A stretch of DNA of 64,000 bases, taken from positions 1-64,000 of the forward strand of contig VFJW01000037.1 in assembly GCA_009885845.1 (NCBI GenBank), in the 5' to 3' direction. The notes under the pieces are model-generated. The model was not told where the DNA came from and did not search any database. It saw only the letters and a list, made by a program, of their open reading frames with translations. Positions 1 to 7,531 of the stretch are shown here, piece after piece (positions within the stretch are counted from its first letter, which is position 1; every line of letters starts with the position of its first letter). The DNA is from Geobacter sp. GTDB lineage: Bacteria; Desulfobacterota; Desulfuromonadia; Geobacterales; Pseudopelobacteraceae. The position numbers and the translations under genes are program-made.

Positions 1-2
1 AG

Positions 3-344
3 GTGAGTTGTGCCGAGTGTCATGAGGATCAGCAAAAGGGAACCATGAAGGCGTTTGATGCCTTCAGCCACACACCATCGTTTGTCAAAAGCCATCGTTT
101 CTACGCGGCATCAGATGATCGGCTCTGCTCCACCTGTCACAGAGGCTCTTTCTGTACTGACTGCCATACCAACAAGGTTGAAACAAAACCGTCCACCATG
201 TACGGTAACCGGCCCGACCGGGAGATGCCGCACCGCGGGAACTTCATGACCATGCACAAGATCGAAGGCAAACTTGACCCGGCCAGTTGTTATCGCTGCC
301 ACGGCAGGACCAACAATGACCGCTGCGTGGCGTGTCACAGATAG
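3..344 (+). CDS. multiheme c-type cytochrome, 3' part only
   Basis: The frame runs in from the left edge of the window, so the GTG at base 3 is probably not the real start. The visible 113 residues hold five CxxCH haem-binding motifs (CAECH, CSTCH, CTDCH, CYRCH, CVACH), and additional His residues are available as distal ligands. It is therefore the C-terminal part of a periplasmic or secreted multiheme cytochrome. It ends 11 bases before the start codon of a second, larger cytochrome on the same strand, so the two are probably co-transcribed. The family cannot be named from this fragment. Confidence 0.85.
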   Translation: MSCAECHEDQQKGTMKAFDAFSHTPSFVKSHRFYAASDDRLCSTCHRGSFCTDCHTNKVETKPSTMYGNRPDREMPHRGNFMTMHKIEGKLDPASCYRCHGRTNNDRCVACHR

Positions 345-355
345 GGGAGAAAGTT

Positions 356-3091
356 ATGATTCTAGTGAGAAACGGCATAATTCTGCTCATGATCATTAAT
401 CTGTGGGGATGCAGCAAAGCAAATGAAAGTACAGTTACGCTCGATGCAACGGGAAAGCATCCCGCAGGATGGGCGGTCGCCACAACCGGCGGTCTGCATC
501 CGGCGGCGTATCAGACCAATAAAAGCGCCTGTATTGAATGCCACGGCAGTGCTCTGGACCCTCAATCAACAGGCGGTGTCAGCGGCATCAGTTGTTTTAG
601 TGCATCCCGCAGCGGAATCGAGTGTCATCCTGGTGGTCCATCCAGCCATCCGGTCGGCTGGAGTTCCCCTGACAGTCACGGCAGCGCTGCTAAAGCTGAT
701 GCACCCGGCCTGAACTATTGTACACAATGTCATGGCACTAATTTTACGGGTGGTACCGGAAAATCCTGTATGACATGCCATACCACAGCACCACATCCGA
801 CGACCCCATGGAGAGGAACAACTGCGACAGGAACGACCCACACAACGACTGCTACCGCTAACGCATCCGAATGTGCCCGGTGTCACCTTAACAACCTGCG
901 ACTTACCGTCCCCCAAACAGTCCCGGCCGGTTCGACACCCGACTGTTTTAACAGTACAATGTGCCATGGGGTGAGAAGCGGTCATCCTGCCGGGTGGCTT
1001 GCCGCCGGCAGTCACGGCAGTGCCGCCAAAACGACGCCATCCGCATCACAAGGGTTTACGTACTGCACACAATGTCATGGGACCGCTTTTGCCGGCGGTA
1101 TTGGCCTTTCATGTATGACGGCGACGTGCCACACTCCCGCTCCTCACCCGGTGGCTGCAAATTGGCGTTCGATCGGCACGGTCACTCATACGAACACCGA
1201 CGTGAATAATGCCGGAGTATGCACCCAATGTCATAATGCCACCCTGAAGAACCTGGCACAGCCATATCTGGCACGATTTGTTCCTGCCGGATCTTTCGTA
1301 GCGGGAACAGCCGGATGTTTCAACGGCACGCTCTGCCATGCCAACATAATTGCATTGAACAACTGCACCGTCTGTCACGGACCTCTTTCCACCACCGTTT
1401 TTAACTCACTGGCCGGGGTTACCGCACCAAGTGACTCTAAAGTTGGTACCCATATAAAACACTTGAACGCATCAATTCAAGCGACCGCCTATTCGTCCAA
1501 CATTGCCTGTTTGGAGTGCCATACGGTACCCGGCTCATCGACAATCTCCGGATCACACAGAAACGGTGTGAATGACATCGTTTTCGGCACACTGGCAAAA
1601 ACCGGCTCCTTGACGCCCACATATACTGCAGCAACCGGTGTGTGTGCAAACACCTACTGCCACGGGACGACACTGACCGGCGGTGGCTCCAACAAAGCTC
1701 CTGTCTGGAACCAGGCAAATTATCTGGCCACCGGATGCGCCACCTGTCATGGCTTCCCCCCGACGACGGCCAGCAACGGAGCAGCCGTGCATCCGGCAGA
1801 CAATGCCTGTTCAGGATGCCATACCCATGTTAATGCAACCAACAATGGCTTTACGACGCCCGTTCTGCACATTGACGGCAAAGTTGATGTGGCCGCCGGT
1901 GGCGGCAGCTGTATCACGTGCCATGCCTCAATTCAAACCGGAACTCACGGCACACCTCGTGATGCTGTTACCACTGAATTCGGCCTTGCGTGGGGTCACA
2001 AGAAGGCTGGACGCGGTGCAGTAACAGATGCTGATTGCATTGTCTGCCATCTTGAGGGTGATTTTGCATCCCAGGCTCCATCGGCAAAACATAGAGACGG
2101 TAACATCGACCTCCGTGACCCGGATGGCGCCGGTGAGACACCCATTACCACTATTTCCGGCGGCGTATTTACCTTTACCAAATTTGCAACATCGTATGCT
2201 GCCGGAAGCAGGACTTCTACCGGTCATACATCCAATACTGACATAGCAAACGTCATCAGCCAGAAGTTCTGCCTGGCCTGCCACGATGGTACCGGGGCCA
2301 CTAACACAACTGCCCGTTCCAACAATGGTGGCACAGGTACCGCAGCTATGCCCTGGGGTGGCATAGCGCTTGGTGCCGGTTACGTGGCTGTTGCCGACGC
2401 CATCGGCACCCAGGGCCTGGTCGACGTCAGGAAGCAATTCACCACCACAAACTCGTCGGTCCATCCGGTCACGGGGCCGCGTAACAAGGACTTTCCAACT
2501 GCTGCAAGGATGGCTGATCCCTACAAGCCCACCGGATCGAGAGGGACGTCGGGAATAAAATCTGACAGTGTGGTCATGAATTGCTTTGACTGTCACAACG
2601 TGTCCGGTGCAAGCCCGCTCACAACTCGTACAACAGCGGCGCACGGCAATGCGGTAACCGTACGCGGAACTACCTATGCGGCTAATCCGACGCTCTGCCT
2701 TGCGTGTCATTTGACGTATAATGTGACTAATACTCAGTTTCACGGTGCTGGATCAGCGTGGTCAGCAACAGGATCAAGCCACGGTACGGGCGTCGTAGGA
2801 AATTGTCATTACTGTCATGGAAGCAATACCAATGCGACAAAACCGGCGCGGCCCAGACCCGCCCAGGATTACCATGGCAGCAATTCACTGTATGGCGGCG
2901 GCATGTGGCCTACTGTCGGTTCACGGCCCTATGCCTTTATCAGAGGTTGGAGCGGAACCGCTTATCACAGGCCGTTCAGGTCTTCTGAATTCACTGCCGG
3001 CAGTGCTACCTGCGGTACCGGAGCCTGTCCAGGTGGTGGTCAGGTAGGTGATGGCAGTACCCGGACCTACACGCCCGGCGGCTCGTTTTAA
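356..3091 (+). CDS. large multiheme cytochrome c lipoprotein with mixed CxxCH, Cx4CH and Cx5CH sites
   Basis: A 911-residue protein. The ATG at 356 is preferred over the track start at 332 because AGGGGAGA lies just upstream and the product then begins with a lipoprotein signal ending LWGC. I count 16 CxxCH motifs plus two Cx4CH (CMTATCH, CANTYCH), two Cx5CH (CFNSTMCH, CFNGTLCH) and one possible Cx9CH, giving up to 21 haems. The pairing of a CxxxxCHG with a later W and CxxCHGxPP resembles the Geobacter CxxxxCH/CxxCH domain (TIGR01904 type). It is probably an outer-surface or periplasmic electron-transfer lipoprotein. It follows another cytochrome and precedes a repeat element and a hairpin terminator. 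Confidence 0.88.
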   Translation: MILVRNGIILLMIINLWGCSKANESTVTLDATGKHPAGWAVATTGGLHPAAYQTNKSACIECHGSALDPQSTGGVSGISCFSASRSGIECHPGGPSSHPVGWSSPDSHGSAAKADAPGLNYCTQCHGTNFTGGTGKSCMTCHTTAPHPTTPWRGTTATGTTHTTTATANASECARCHLNNLRLTVPQTVPAGSTPDCFNSTMCHGVRSGHPAGWLAAGSHGSAAKTTPSASQGFTYCTQCHGTAFAGGIGLSCMTATCHTPAPHPVAANWRSIGTVTHTNTDVNNAGVCTQCHNATLKNLAQPYLARFVPAGSFVAGTAGCFNGTLCHANIIALNNCTVCHGPLSTTVFNSLAGVTAPSDSKVGTHIKHLNASIQATAYSSNIACLECHTVPGSSTISGSHRNGVNDIVFGTLAKTGSLTPTYTAATGVCANTYCHGTTLTGGGSNKAPVWNQANYLATGCATCHGFPPTTASNGAAVHPADNACSGCHTHVNATNNGFTTPVLHIDGKVDVAAGGGSCITCHASIQTGTHGTPRDAVTTEFGLAWGHKKAGRGAVTDADCIVCHLEGDFASQAPSAKHRDGNIDLRDPDGAGETPITTISGGVFTFTKFATSYAAGSRTSTGHTSNTDIANVISQKFCLACHDGTGATNTTARSNNGGTGTAAMPWGGIALGAGYVAVADAIGTQGLVDVRKQFTTTNSSVHPVTGPRNKDFPTAARMADPYKPTGSRGTSGIKSDSVVMNCFDCHNVSGASPLTTRTTAAHGNAVTVRGTTYAANPTLCLACHLTYNVTNTQFHGAGSAWSATGSSHGTGVVGNCHYCHGSNTNATKPARPRPAQDYHGSNSLYGGGMWPTVGSRPYAFIRGWSGTAYHRPFRSSEFTAGSATCGTGACPGGGQVGDGSTRTYTPGGSF

Positions 3092-3094
3092 GTA

Positions 3095-3277
3095 GATAGT
3101 TTCCATCCGGAAACTCCGAATGAGAAACTGTTGGTTTCTGTTTCGGAGCGGAGGAATTTTTCGTTCTGGCAAGGAAATCGAGGAATTGCGCGGAGGCGTA
3201 CGCCAGTACGCCGCACAAGCAAGGCCGAAGATTGACTCCGCCAGAGCGGAAAAGAACCCGTTCCGGACAGAAACTAG
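3095..3277. repeat. dispersed repeat with inverted ends (MITE/REP-like)
   Basis: This non-coding stretch of about 180 bp starts with TAGTTTCCATCCGGAA and ends with TTCCGGACAGAAACTA, which are imperfect inverted copies of each other (about 14 of 16). Inside are further short inverted pairs, such as GAAACTGTTGGTTTC and GGCGTACGCCAGTACGCC. It sits between the stop of the large cytochrome and a hairpin terminator. From memory, closely similar sequence is multicopy in Geobacter genomes; only one copy lies in this window. Confidence 0.6.
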
Positions 3278-3300
3278 ATAGCGGTGATGAAGTGATTTCT

Positions 3301-3331
3301 GGCCCTGCCTGAGAAGGCAGGGCCAGTTTTG
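3301..3331 (+). terminator. rho-independent terminator after the multiheme cytochrome genes
   Basis: GGCCCTGCCT and AGGCAGGGCC form a perfect 10-bp stem with a GAGA loop, followed by AGTTTTGTT. It closes the transcript of the upstream cytochromes. The truncated SLBB gene starts directly after it, so the break that removed that gene's 5' part lies at or next to this terminator. Confidence 0.8.
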
Positions 3332-4437
3332 TTAATAGCAGATGAGGCTATAGTGCCGACTCACTCAGCGCGGCCGGGGGTTTATACCATTTCCTCACTG
3401 TCAACGGTCATCAATGCTCTCTTTGAAAGCGGCGGACCGTCAAAAACCGGTTCGATGCGCACCATCCAGATCAAGAGGCAAGGCAAAACAGTCGTCACGT
3501 TTGATCTCTATGATTTCTTGCTGCAGGGGGACAAAACCAGGGATCTTCGGCTCATGCCTGAGGATGTCATTTTCATTCCTCCGGTAGGGGCACTTGTGGG
3601 AATTGCGGGAAATGTACGGACACCCGCGATTTTTGAACTGACGGAGGAGACCAGACTCCTCGATCTTATCCGGATGTCAGGTGGTCTTACCGTCACGCAG
3701 GAAGGGCCGAAGACCGAGATGTTCCACATCGACCTCGCCAAAGCGGCGGCGGGTGACCTTCAGCACAATGTGATACTCCGGATGAACGATTATCTGCTGG
3801 TGCGGGCCGTCCCGAATGGAATCTGTACCGGACCGTTTCGCTTGCCGGCGAAGTCAGATACCCCGGAACCTACACCTTCAAGCTGGGAGAGACGCTTTCG
3901 TCTCTTATTGAACGGGCCGGCGGTTTTACCGCGCGGGCATACCTGCGCGGCACCATATTTACCCGCGAGAGAGTCCGGGAGCAGCAGCAGCGGCAGATAC
4001 TGGAAATGGCGGAACGGCTTGAGCGGGAACTGAACGCTTCCGGCTCAGCCCAGATTGCCACATCGTCAGGTCCGGACGATGCCCGGATGATCCAGTTGGA
4101 GCTGGAGCAGAAAAGGCAGTTTATCGGGCAGCTCAGGTCAGCCAGGGCCAAGGGGCGGATCGCTCTCAACGTCATGGAGCTGGCCGCTTTTCGAGGCAGC
4201 GCCTATGATATTGATCTGGAACAGGGTGATGTCATTACCGTGCCGTCAGACCCGAAAACCGTCCAGGTAATCGGATCGGTCTACAATCAGAGCGCCTTTG
4301 TGTCCGAGCAGGGAAAAACACATGACTACTATGTGAATCTTGCCGGCGGCTACACCACACATGCGGACAGGGACAACTCCTTCATTCTGCTGGCAAACGG
4401 CACCGCCGTCAACCTGGACCCCGCGAGACGCCGCCAG
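3329..4437 (+). pseudogene. polysaccharide export (SLBB, Wza-like) gene, truncated and frameshifted
   Basis: The protein pieces read like the SLBB part of an outer-membrane polysaccharide export protein (GxVxxPGxY-type blocks: RPGVYTISS, GNVRTPAIFEL, GEVRYPGTYTF). The signal peptide and the Poly_export domain are missing: the frame opens inside the first SLBB repeat, right after a terminator. Near 3811 the frame changes: LLVRAVP continues as EWNLYRTVSLAGEVRYPG in the next frame. Adding one C to the CCC run at 3811-3813 would restore it. The second frame (start listed at 4006) continues to NLDP near 4420 and then runs into unrelated sequence. This is a decayed gene, not a functional CDS. Confidence 0.8.
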
Positions 4438-4762
4438 AGGATGGTATTCCGTCGCGTCGTCCAGAGACGGTGGCAGGTTGATTGCGGCTGATTGCGCCGG
4501 GGGGATTTACACCTCTTCCGATTTCGGCATCACGTGGGCCACCGGACTTTCAGTCAGCGGCTGGGTCTCTGTTGCCTCGACCGGAGACGGGACCGGATTG
4601 TTCGCTCTTGCAGACAGCGGCGCCCGGTATCTATCCGCTGATTCCGGAGCAACCTGGACCGCAGACGGGTCAGACATCAGCTGGACATCCGTCGCTTCAT
4701 CGGCAGACGGCTCGCGACTGGTCGCCGCTGCAGATGGCAACAGGGTTTACACGCTGCAGTAA
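4436..4762 (+). pseudogene. C-terminal remnant of a BNR/Asp-box repeat protein
   Basis: In the frame listed from 4340, the sequence turns at about 4436 into repeats of the form W-x-SVASS-x-DG, each followed by an Asp-box (SSDFGITW, SADSGATW), which is typical of BNR beta-propeller surface or secreted proteins. The part listed before 4436 is an out-of-frame reading of the SLBB remnant. So the last roughly 108 residues of a propeller protein have been joined to the broken SLBB gene. There is no start codon or ribosome site of its own. Confidence 0.7.
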
Positions 4763-4908
4763 TACCAATAAGTTGCAGGGTAATTTCAGAGGTGCGGAGA
4801 ACCTAAAGGTGGGACAAACGGGAAGTCGATGTATGGTCACCCTGAGTTACATCTTTTACATCAGCAACAATACCTCAAATCAAAGATTAATTACGGGGAT
4901 AACCCTGT

Positions 4909-4953
4909 AAATAGGGGTAGACACCAATTTAAAATCAGTGCCTGCCCCTATTT
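4909..4953. repeat. REP-like inverted repeat
   Basis: AAATAGGGGTAGACAC and GTGCCTGCCCCTATTT are inverted copies (14 of 16) around a 13-base spacer. The palindrome lies in a gene-free stretch between the BNR remnant and the DUF5666 lipoprotein. It could be an extragenic palindrome of the kind mobilised by Y1-type transposases, or a terminator for the minus-strand lipoprotein gene whose stop lies about 50 bases away. Confidence 0.55.
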
Positions 4954-5006
4954 CCGATTGTTATTGCGACGCAGAAATCATTTAATACTGAATATCGTGA
5001 GTGTTT

Positions 5007-5990
5007 TTAGGTCGGCTTGATCTTTGTCGCCATCAGAACACCACCGCTCAGCGTCCCTTCCACCTCAATCCGAACGTTGTTTGCAACACCGGCAAGAGAA
5101 AGTGTCCCCGTATTCACTGGTTGACCGTTGAGTGTAAAGGTATTGCTGCCAGCTGTAAAACCTTTGACATATCCTTCCAGTGACAAACTGCTCCCCTCTG
5201 CACCACTCGGATTTTCTGTGGCACCTTCGACCTTGGCCGCAGTAAAGGTGGGGTTGGCGCCTGGGGTGTAATTTGCGCCGTTACCGTTCAGTTCAACAAA
5301 AAGATTGTTTGCGATACCGCCGACTGGCAAGTCGGACAGCGAGGCAGTACTGTAATTTACTGTCAGGGCACCAATGGTAAAGGTCTTTGCTGTGGTATTG
5401 AGTCCCGTTATGGTGCCCTTCATTTCGATGCTGCTGCTTGCCAGAGGCGCACTCTTCAGTTCGATGTAACTTGCCTGGATGACACCATTTGCGTCAGGAA
5501 GCCCGCTCACCTCTATCACCGACCCGGACGTCAACCGGGTGAGAGATGTAAAGTTGCTGAAGACTGTCTTGCCAGCAGCGACCGTGGCTGCAGTAGTATT
5601 GACGGCAATGGTCTGGCCAAAGGCCTGAAACTGGCTGCTGCCGGCTGTTGGCGTTACATCGACCGGCCCTTCCAGATTGTCCTTATATTCGACTTCTGTT
5701 GCCGAGCCGTGTATGTCATCACTTTTCGACCCCTTAACGGTCACAACTTTGCCGACCTTTAAGTCAGATTCGAGGCCGGAGTTTTTCTCCACTTTGACGT
5801 TTGATCCTGTGACGTTGTATTCTACGCCATTGACAAAGATGCTTCCAAGAGCGGTTATGACACCTTTATTGATGCCGCTTGTTCCGGTAGAAGTGCTGAC
5901 GCTGCCGCTGTCGCCGCTACTACTGCAGCCGGCAACAGTGAACGCGATAATCGTCATCAGTAACATCGCAATGCTGCAATTCGTTTTCAT
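5007..5990 (-). CDS. DUF5666-type lipoprotein
   Basis: A 327-residue protein beginning with a lipoprotein signal (TVAGCSSSG). A Ser/Gly/Thr linker follows, then several beta-rich repeats of the type GxITALGSIFVNGVEYN, VGKVVTVKG and YVKGF-x-AGSNTFTLNGQ. This pattern fits the DUF5666 family of predicted surface or periplasmic lipoproteins, which have no known activity. AAGGAG precedes the ATG at a normal distance. It appears intact although it lies between two gene remnants (BNR/SLBB and glycosyltransferase), so it may be the only surviving member of an older surface locus. Confidence 0.75.
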   Translation of the reverse strand: MKTNCSIAMLLMTIIAFTVAGCSSSGDSGSVSTSTGTSGINKGVITALGSIFVNGVEYNVTGSNVKVEKNSGLESDLKVGKVVTVKGSKSDDIHGSATEVEYKDNLEGPVDVTPTAGSSQFQAFGQTIAVNTTAATVAAGKTVFSNFTSLTRLTSGSVIEVSGLPDANGVIQASYIELKSAPLASSSIEMKGTITGLNTTAKTFTIGALTVNYSTASLSDLPVGGIANNLFVELNGNGANYTPGANPTFTAAKVEGATENPSGAEGSSLSLEGYVKGFTAGSNTFTLNGQPVNTGTLSLAGVANNVRIEVEGTLSGGVLMATKIKPT

Positions 5991-6040
5991 AATTCAGATC
6001 TCCTTTTTTTGTAATGGTTGTTGTTCTTTTGGGAAACTGC

Positions 6041-6080
6041 TTTCCTCACCCCATTTGTGCTTTCCTCACCTCCTTTGTGC
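6041..6080. repeat. 20-bp imperfect tandem duplication
   Basis: TTTCCTCACCCCATTTGTGC is followed directly by TTTCCTCACCTCCTTTGTGC, with two differences in 20 bases. It sits exactly where the glycosyltransferase remnant loses its frame, so it may mark the deletion junction. Confidence 0.6.
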
Positions 6081-6200
6081 CGTGTAGACGGTGACCTCAA
6101 CCCCCTGCTGTACCAGTCTGACCGACAGTTCCTCCGCAAACGTTTCAAAACCGCCGTACTGCGCCGGTATACCACGTGATCCAAGTAGCGCGAGTTTCAT
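6066..6200 (-). pseudogene. N-terminal remnant of a DUF1972-type glycosyltransferase
   Basis: Starting from the ATG at 6200, with GGAGGATGGT just upstream, the product is MKLALLGSRGIPAQYGGFET and continues to about 44 residues before a stop. The motif GSRGIPAxYGGFET is the characteristic N-terminus of GT4/DUF1972 glycosyltransferases, which assemble surface polysaccharides and are normally about 360-400 residues long. Everything after the first beta-alpha-beta unit is missing. The track start at 6311 is in frame but has no ribosome site. Together with the SLBB remnant it points to a lost polysaccharide cluster. Confidence 0.75.
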
Positions 6201-6385
6201 ACCATCCTCCCTGACCGCCGTTTGTGCAACAAACGCAGCGGTGAGCCATGGAACGATGGTAGCAAATAATTCAGTTGGGTAAGATTGGCGGATGTCCGTA
6301 TTTACGGTCATAATTTCAGACGGGGATTGCTAGGATGTTCATGAGGGGGTGATGCGATGTTGTCCTATACGCTGGCAGTCAGAGA

Positions 6386-7531
6386 TCAAAGGGTGAAATA
6401 AAAGGTCGCCCCCACCCCTTTTTCCGCTTCGGCCCAGATCCTGCCGCCGTGGCGATTGACGATCCGGTATGACGTAGCCAGGCCGATGCCGAATCCTTCT
6501 ATCCCCCCGTCGCTCTGCAGACGATGAAACGGGGCAAACAGCTTTTTCGCCTCATTCTCATCGAAGCCGGCGCCATTATCGCGGACATAATACACGAAAT
6601 CCTCCTGCGTGCTCATTGTGCCGAACTCGATGCGGACCTGGTCCTTCGCAGATGAGTATTTCCAGGCATTCCCGAGCAGATTTTCCATGATTATCCGGAT
6701 CAGATCCGGGTCGCAGTACCCGTGTACTCCTTCTTCAATACAGAACGTCACCCGGCGCTGCGGTTCTTGGCCGGCAAGATTCCTGCTGATTTCATGAACC
6801 ATGGCACTCAGATCAGTCTTGCGTTTCTCCGGATATTTTCTTGCCCGGACGGATAACCTGAGCAGTGCCTCGGCAAGACTGTTCACCCTGACGGCTTCCC
6901 GGTGGATCGTCTCAAGACACTCTGTGCCGATGCTGTCCAGTTTATCGGCATGATGGTCGAGCACTCTCCGGGAGACGTCGCGGATGATGATCATGGGGGA
7001 GCGCAGGTCATGGGCGACGGTATAATCGTACGTCTCAAGCTCTTTGTTGGCCAGTTCCAGTTCTTTTGATCGGTCGGCAAGCTCAACATTCAGCTGCCGG
7101 ATCAGGTTGTTTTGCCGGATGGCTTCCCGCGCCGACCGGATCTGGGCGACGGTCTTGTCAACGACTTTAAAAAACGAATCAACGTCAATCGGTTTCAGGA
7201 CATAATGGCTGATGCCGATCTCGATAGCCTGGAGGAGATACAATGTATCGCTGTACGCGGTCAGGGCGATAATTTCTACAGACGGATCCGTAGCTTTAAT
7301 TTCAGTGGCCATCTCGATACCGTTGGAAACGGGCATATTGATATCGGTGATAACAATATCCGGCCGGTACCGTTTGAATGAGGAGAGCCCCTTCGTACCA
7401 TTCTCTGCGACAAAAAACCTCACATCCGGATAACGGAAGCGGATAATCTCGCTCATCATCTCCCGTGCTTCCTTCTCGTCTTCGACATAGAGCAGGGAGA
7501 GTAAATGATCGTCCGGTTCAACGTTCGGCAC
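6386..7531 (-). CDS. receiver-histidine kinase hybrid (REC-HisKA-HATPase)
   Basis: A 381-residue signalling protein. Residues about 11-130 form a receiver domain with the phospho-acceptor Asp63 in IVITDINMP and a conserved KP near 113. After a coiled-coil linker comes the HisKA dimerisation helix with His174 (TVAHDLRSP). An ATPase domain follows (MENLLGNAWKYSS, VRDNGAGF, GFGIGLA). There is no membrane segment, so it acts in the cytosol. Its GTG start overlaps the end of the upstream kinase gene by 14 bases and is preceded by GAGGTGAACA, which implies translational coupling. The receiver precedes the kinase, so it may be switched by phosphate from the upstream kinase. Confidence 0.9.
   Translation of the reverse strand: MPNVEPDDHLLSLLYVEDEKEAREMMSEIIRFRYPDVRFFVAENGTKGLSSFKRYRPDIVITDINMPVSNGIEMATEIKATDPSVEIIALTAYSDTLYLLQAIEIGISHYVLKPIDVDSFFKVVDKTVAQIRSAREAIRQNNLIRQLNVELADRSKELELANKELETYDYTVAHDLRSPMIIIRDVSRRVLDHHADKLDSIGTECLETIHREAVRVNSLAEALLRLSVRARKYPEKRKTDLSAMVHEISRNLAGQEPQRRVTFCIEEGVHGYCDPDLIRIIMENLLGNAWKYSSAKDQVRIEFGTMSTQEDFVYYVRDNGAGFDENEAKKLFAPFHRLQSDGGIEGFGIGLATSYRIVNRHGGRIWAEAEKGVGATFYFTL

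Noticed and set aside
1928-2743. 271-residue minus-strand ORF inside the large cytochrome gene
   Set aside because: It is a shadow of the cytochrome reading frame; Cys and His content mirror the haem codons and no ribosome site or family pattern is present.
4885-4912. Sequence similar to the I-SceI homing site (GGGGATAACCCTGTAA)
   Set aside because: Several positions differ from the homing site and there is no intron or homing endonuclease; similarity is chance.
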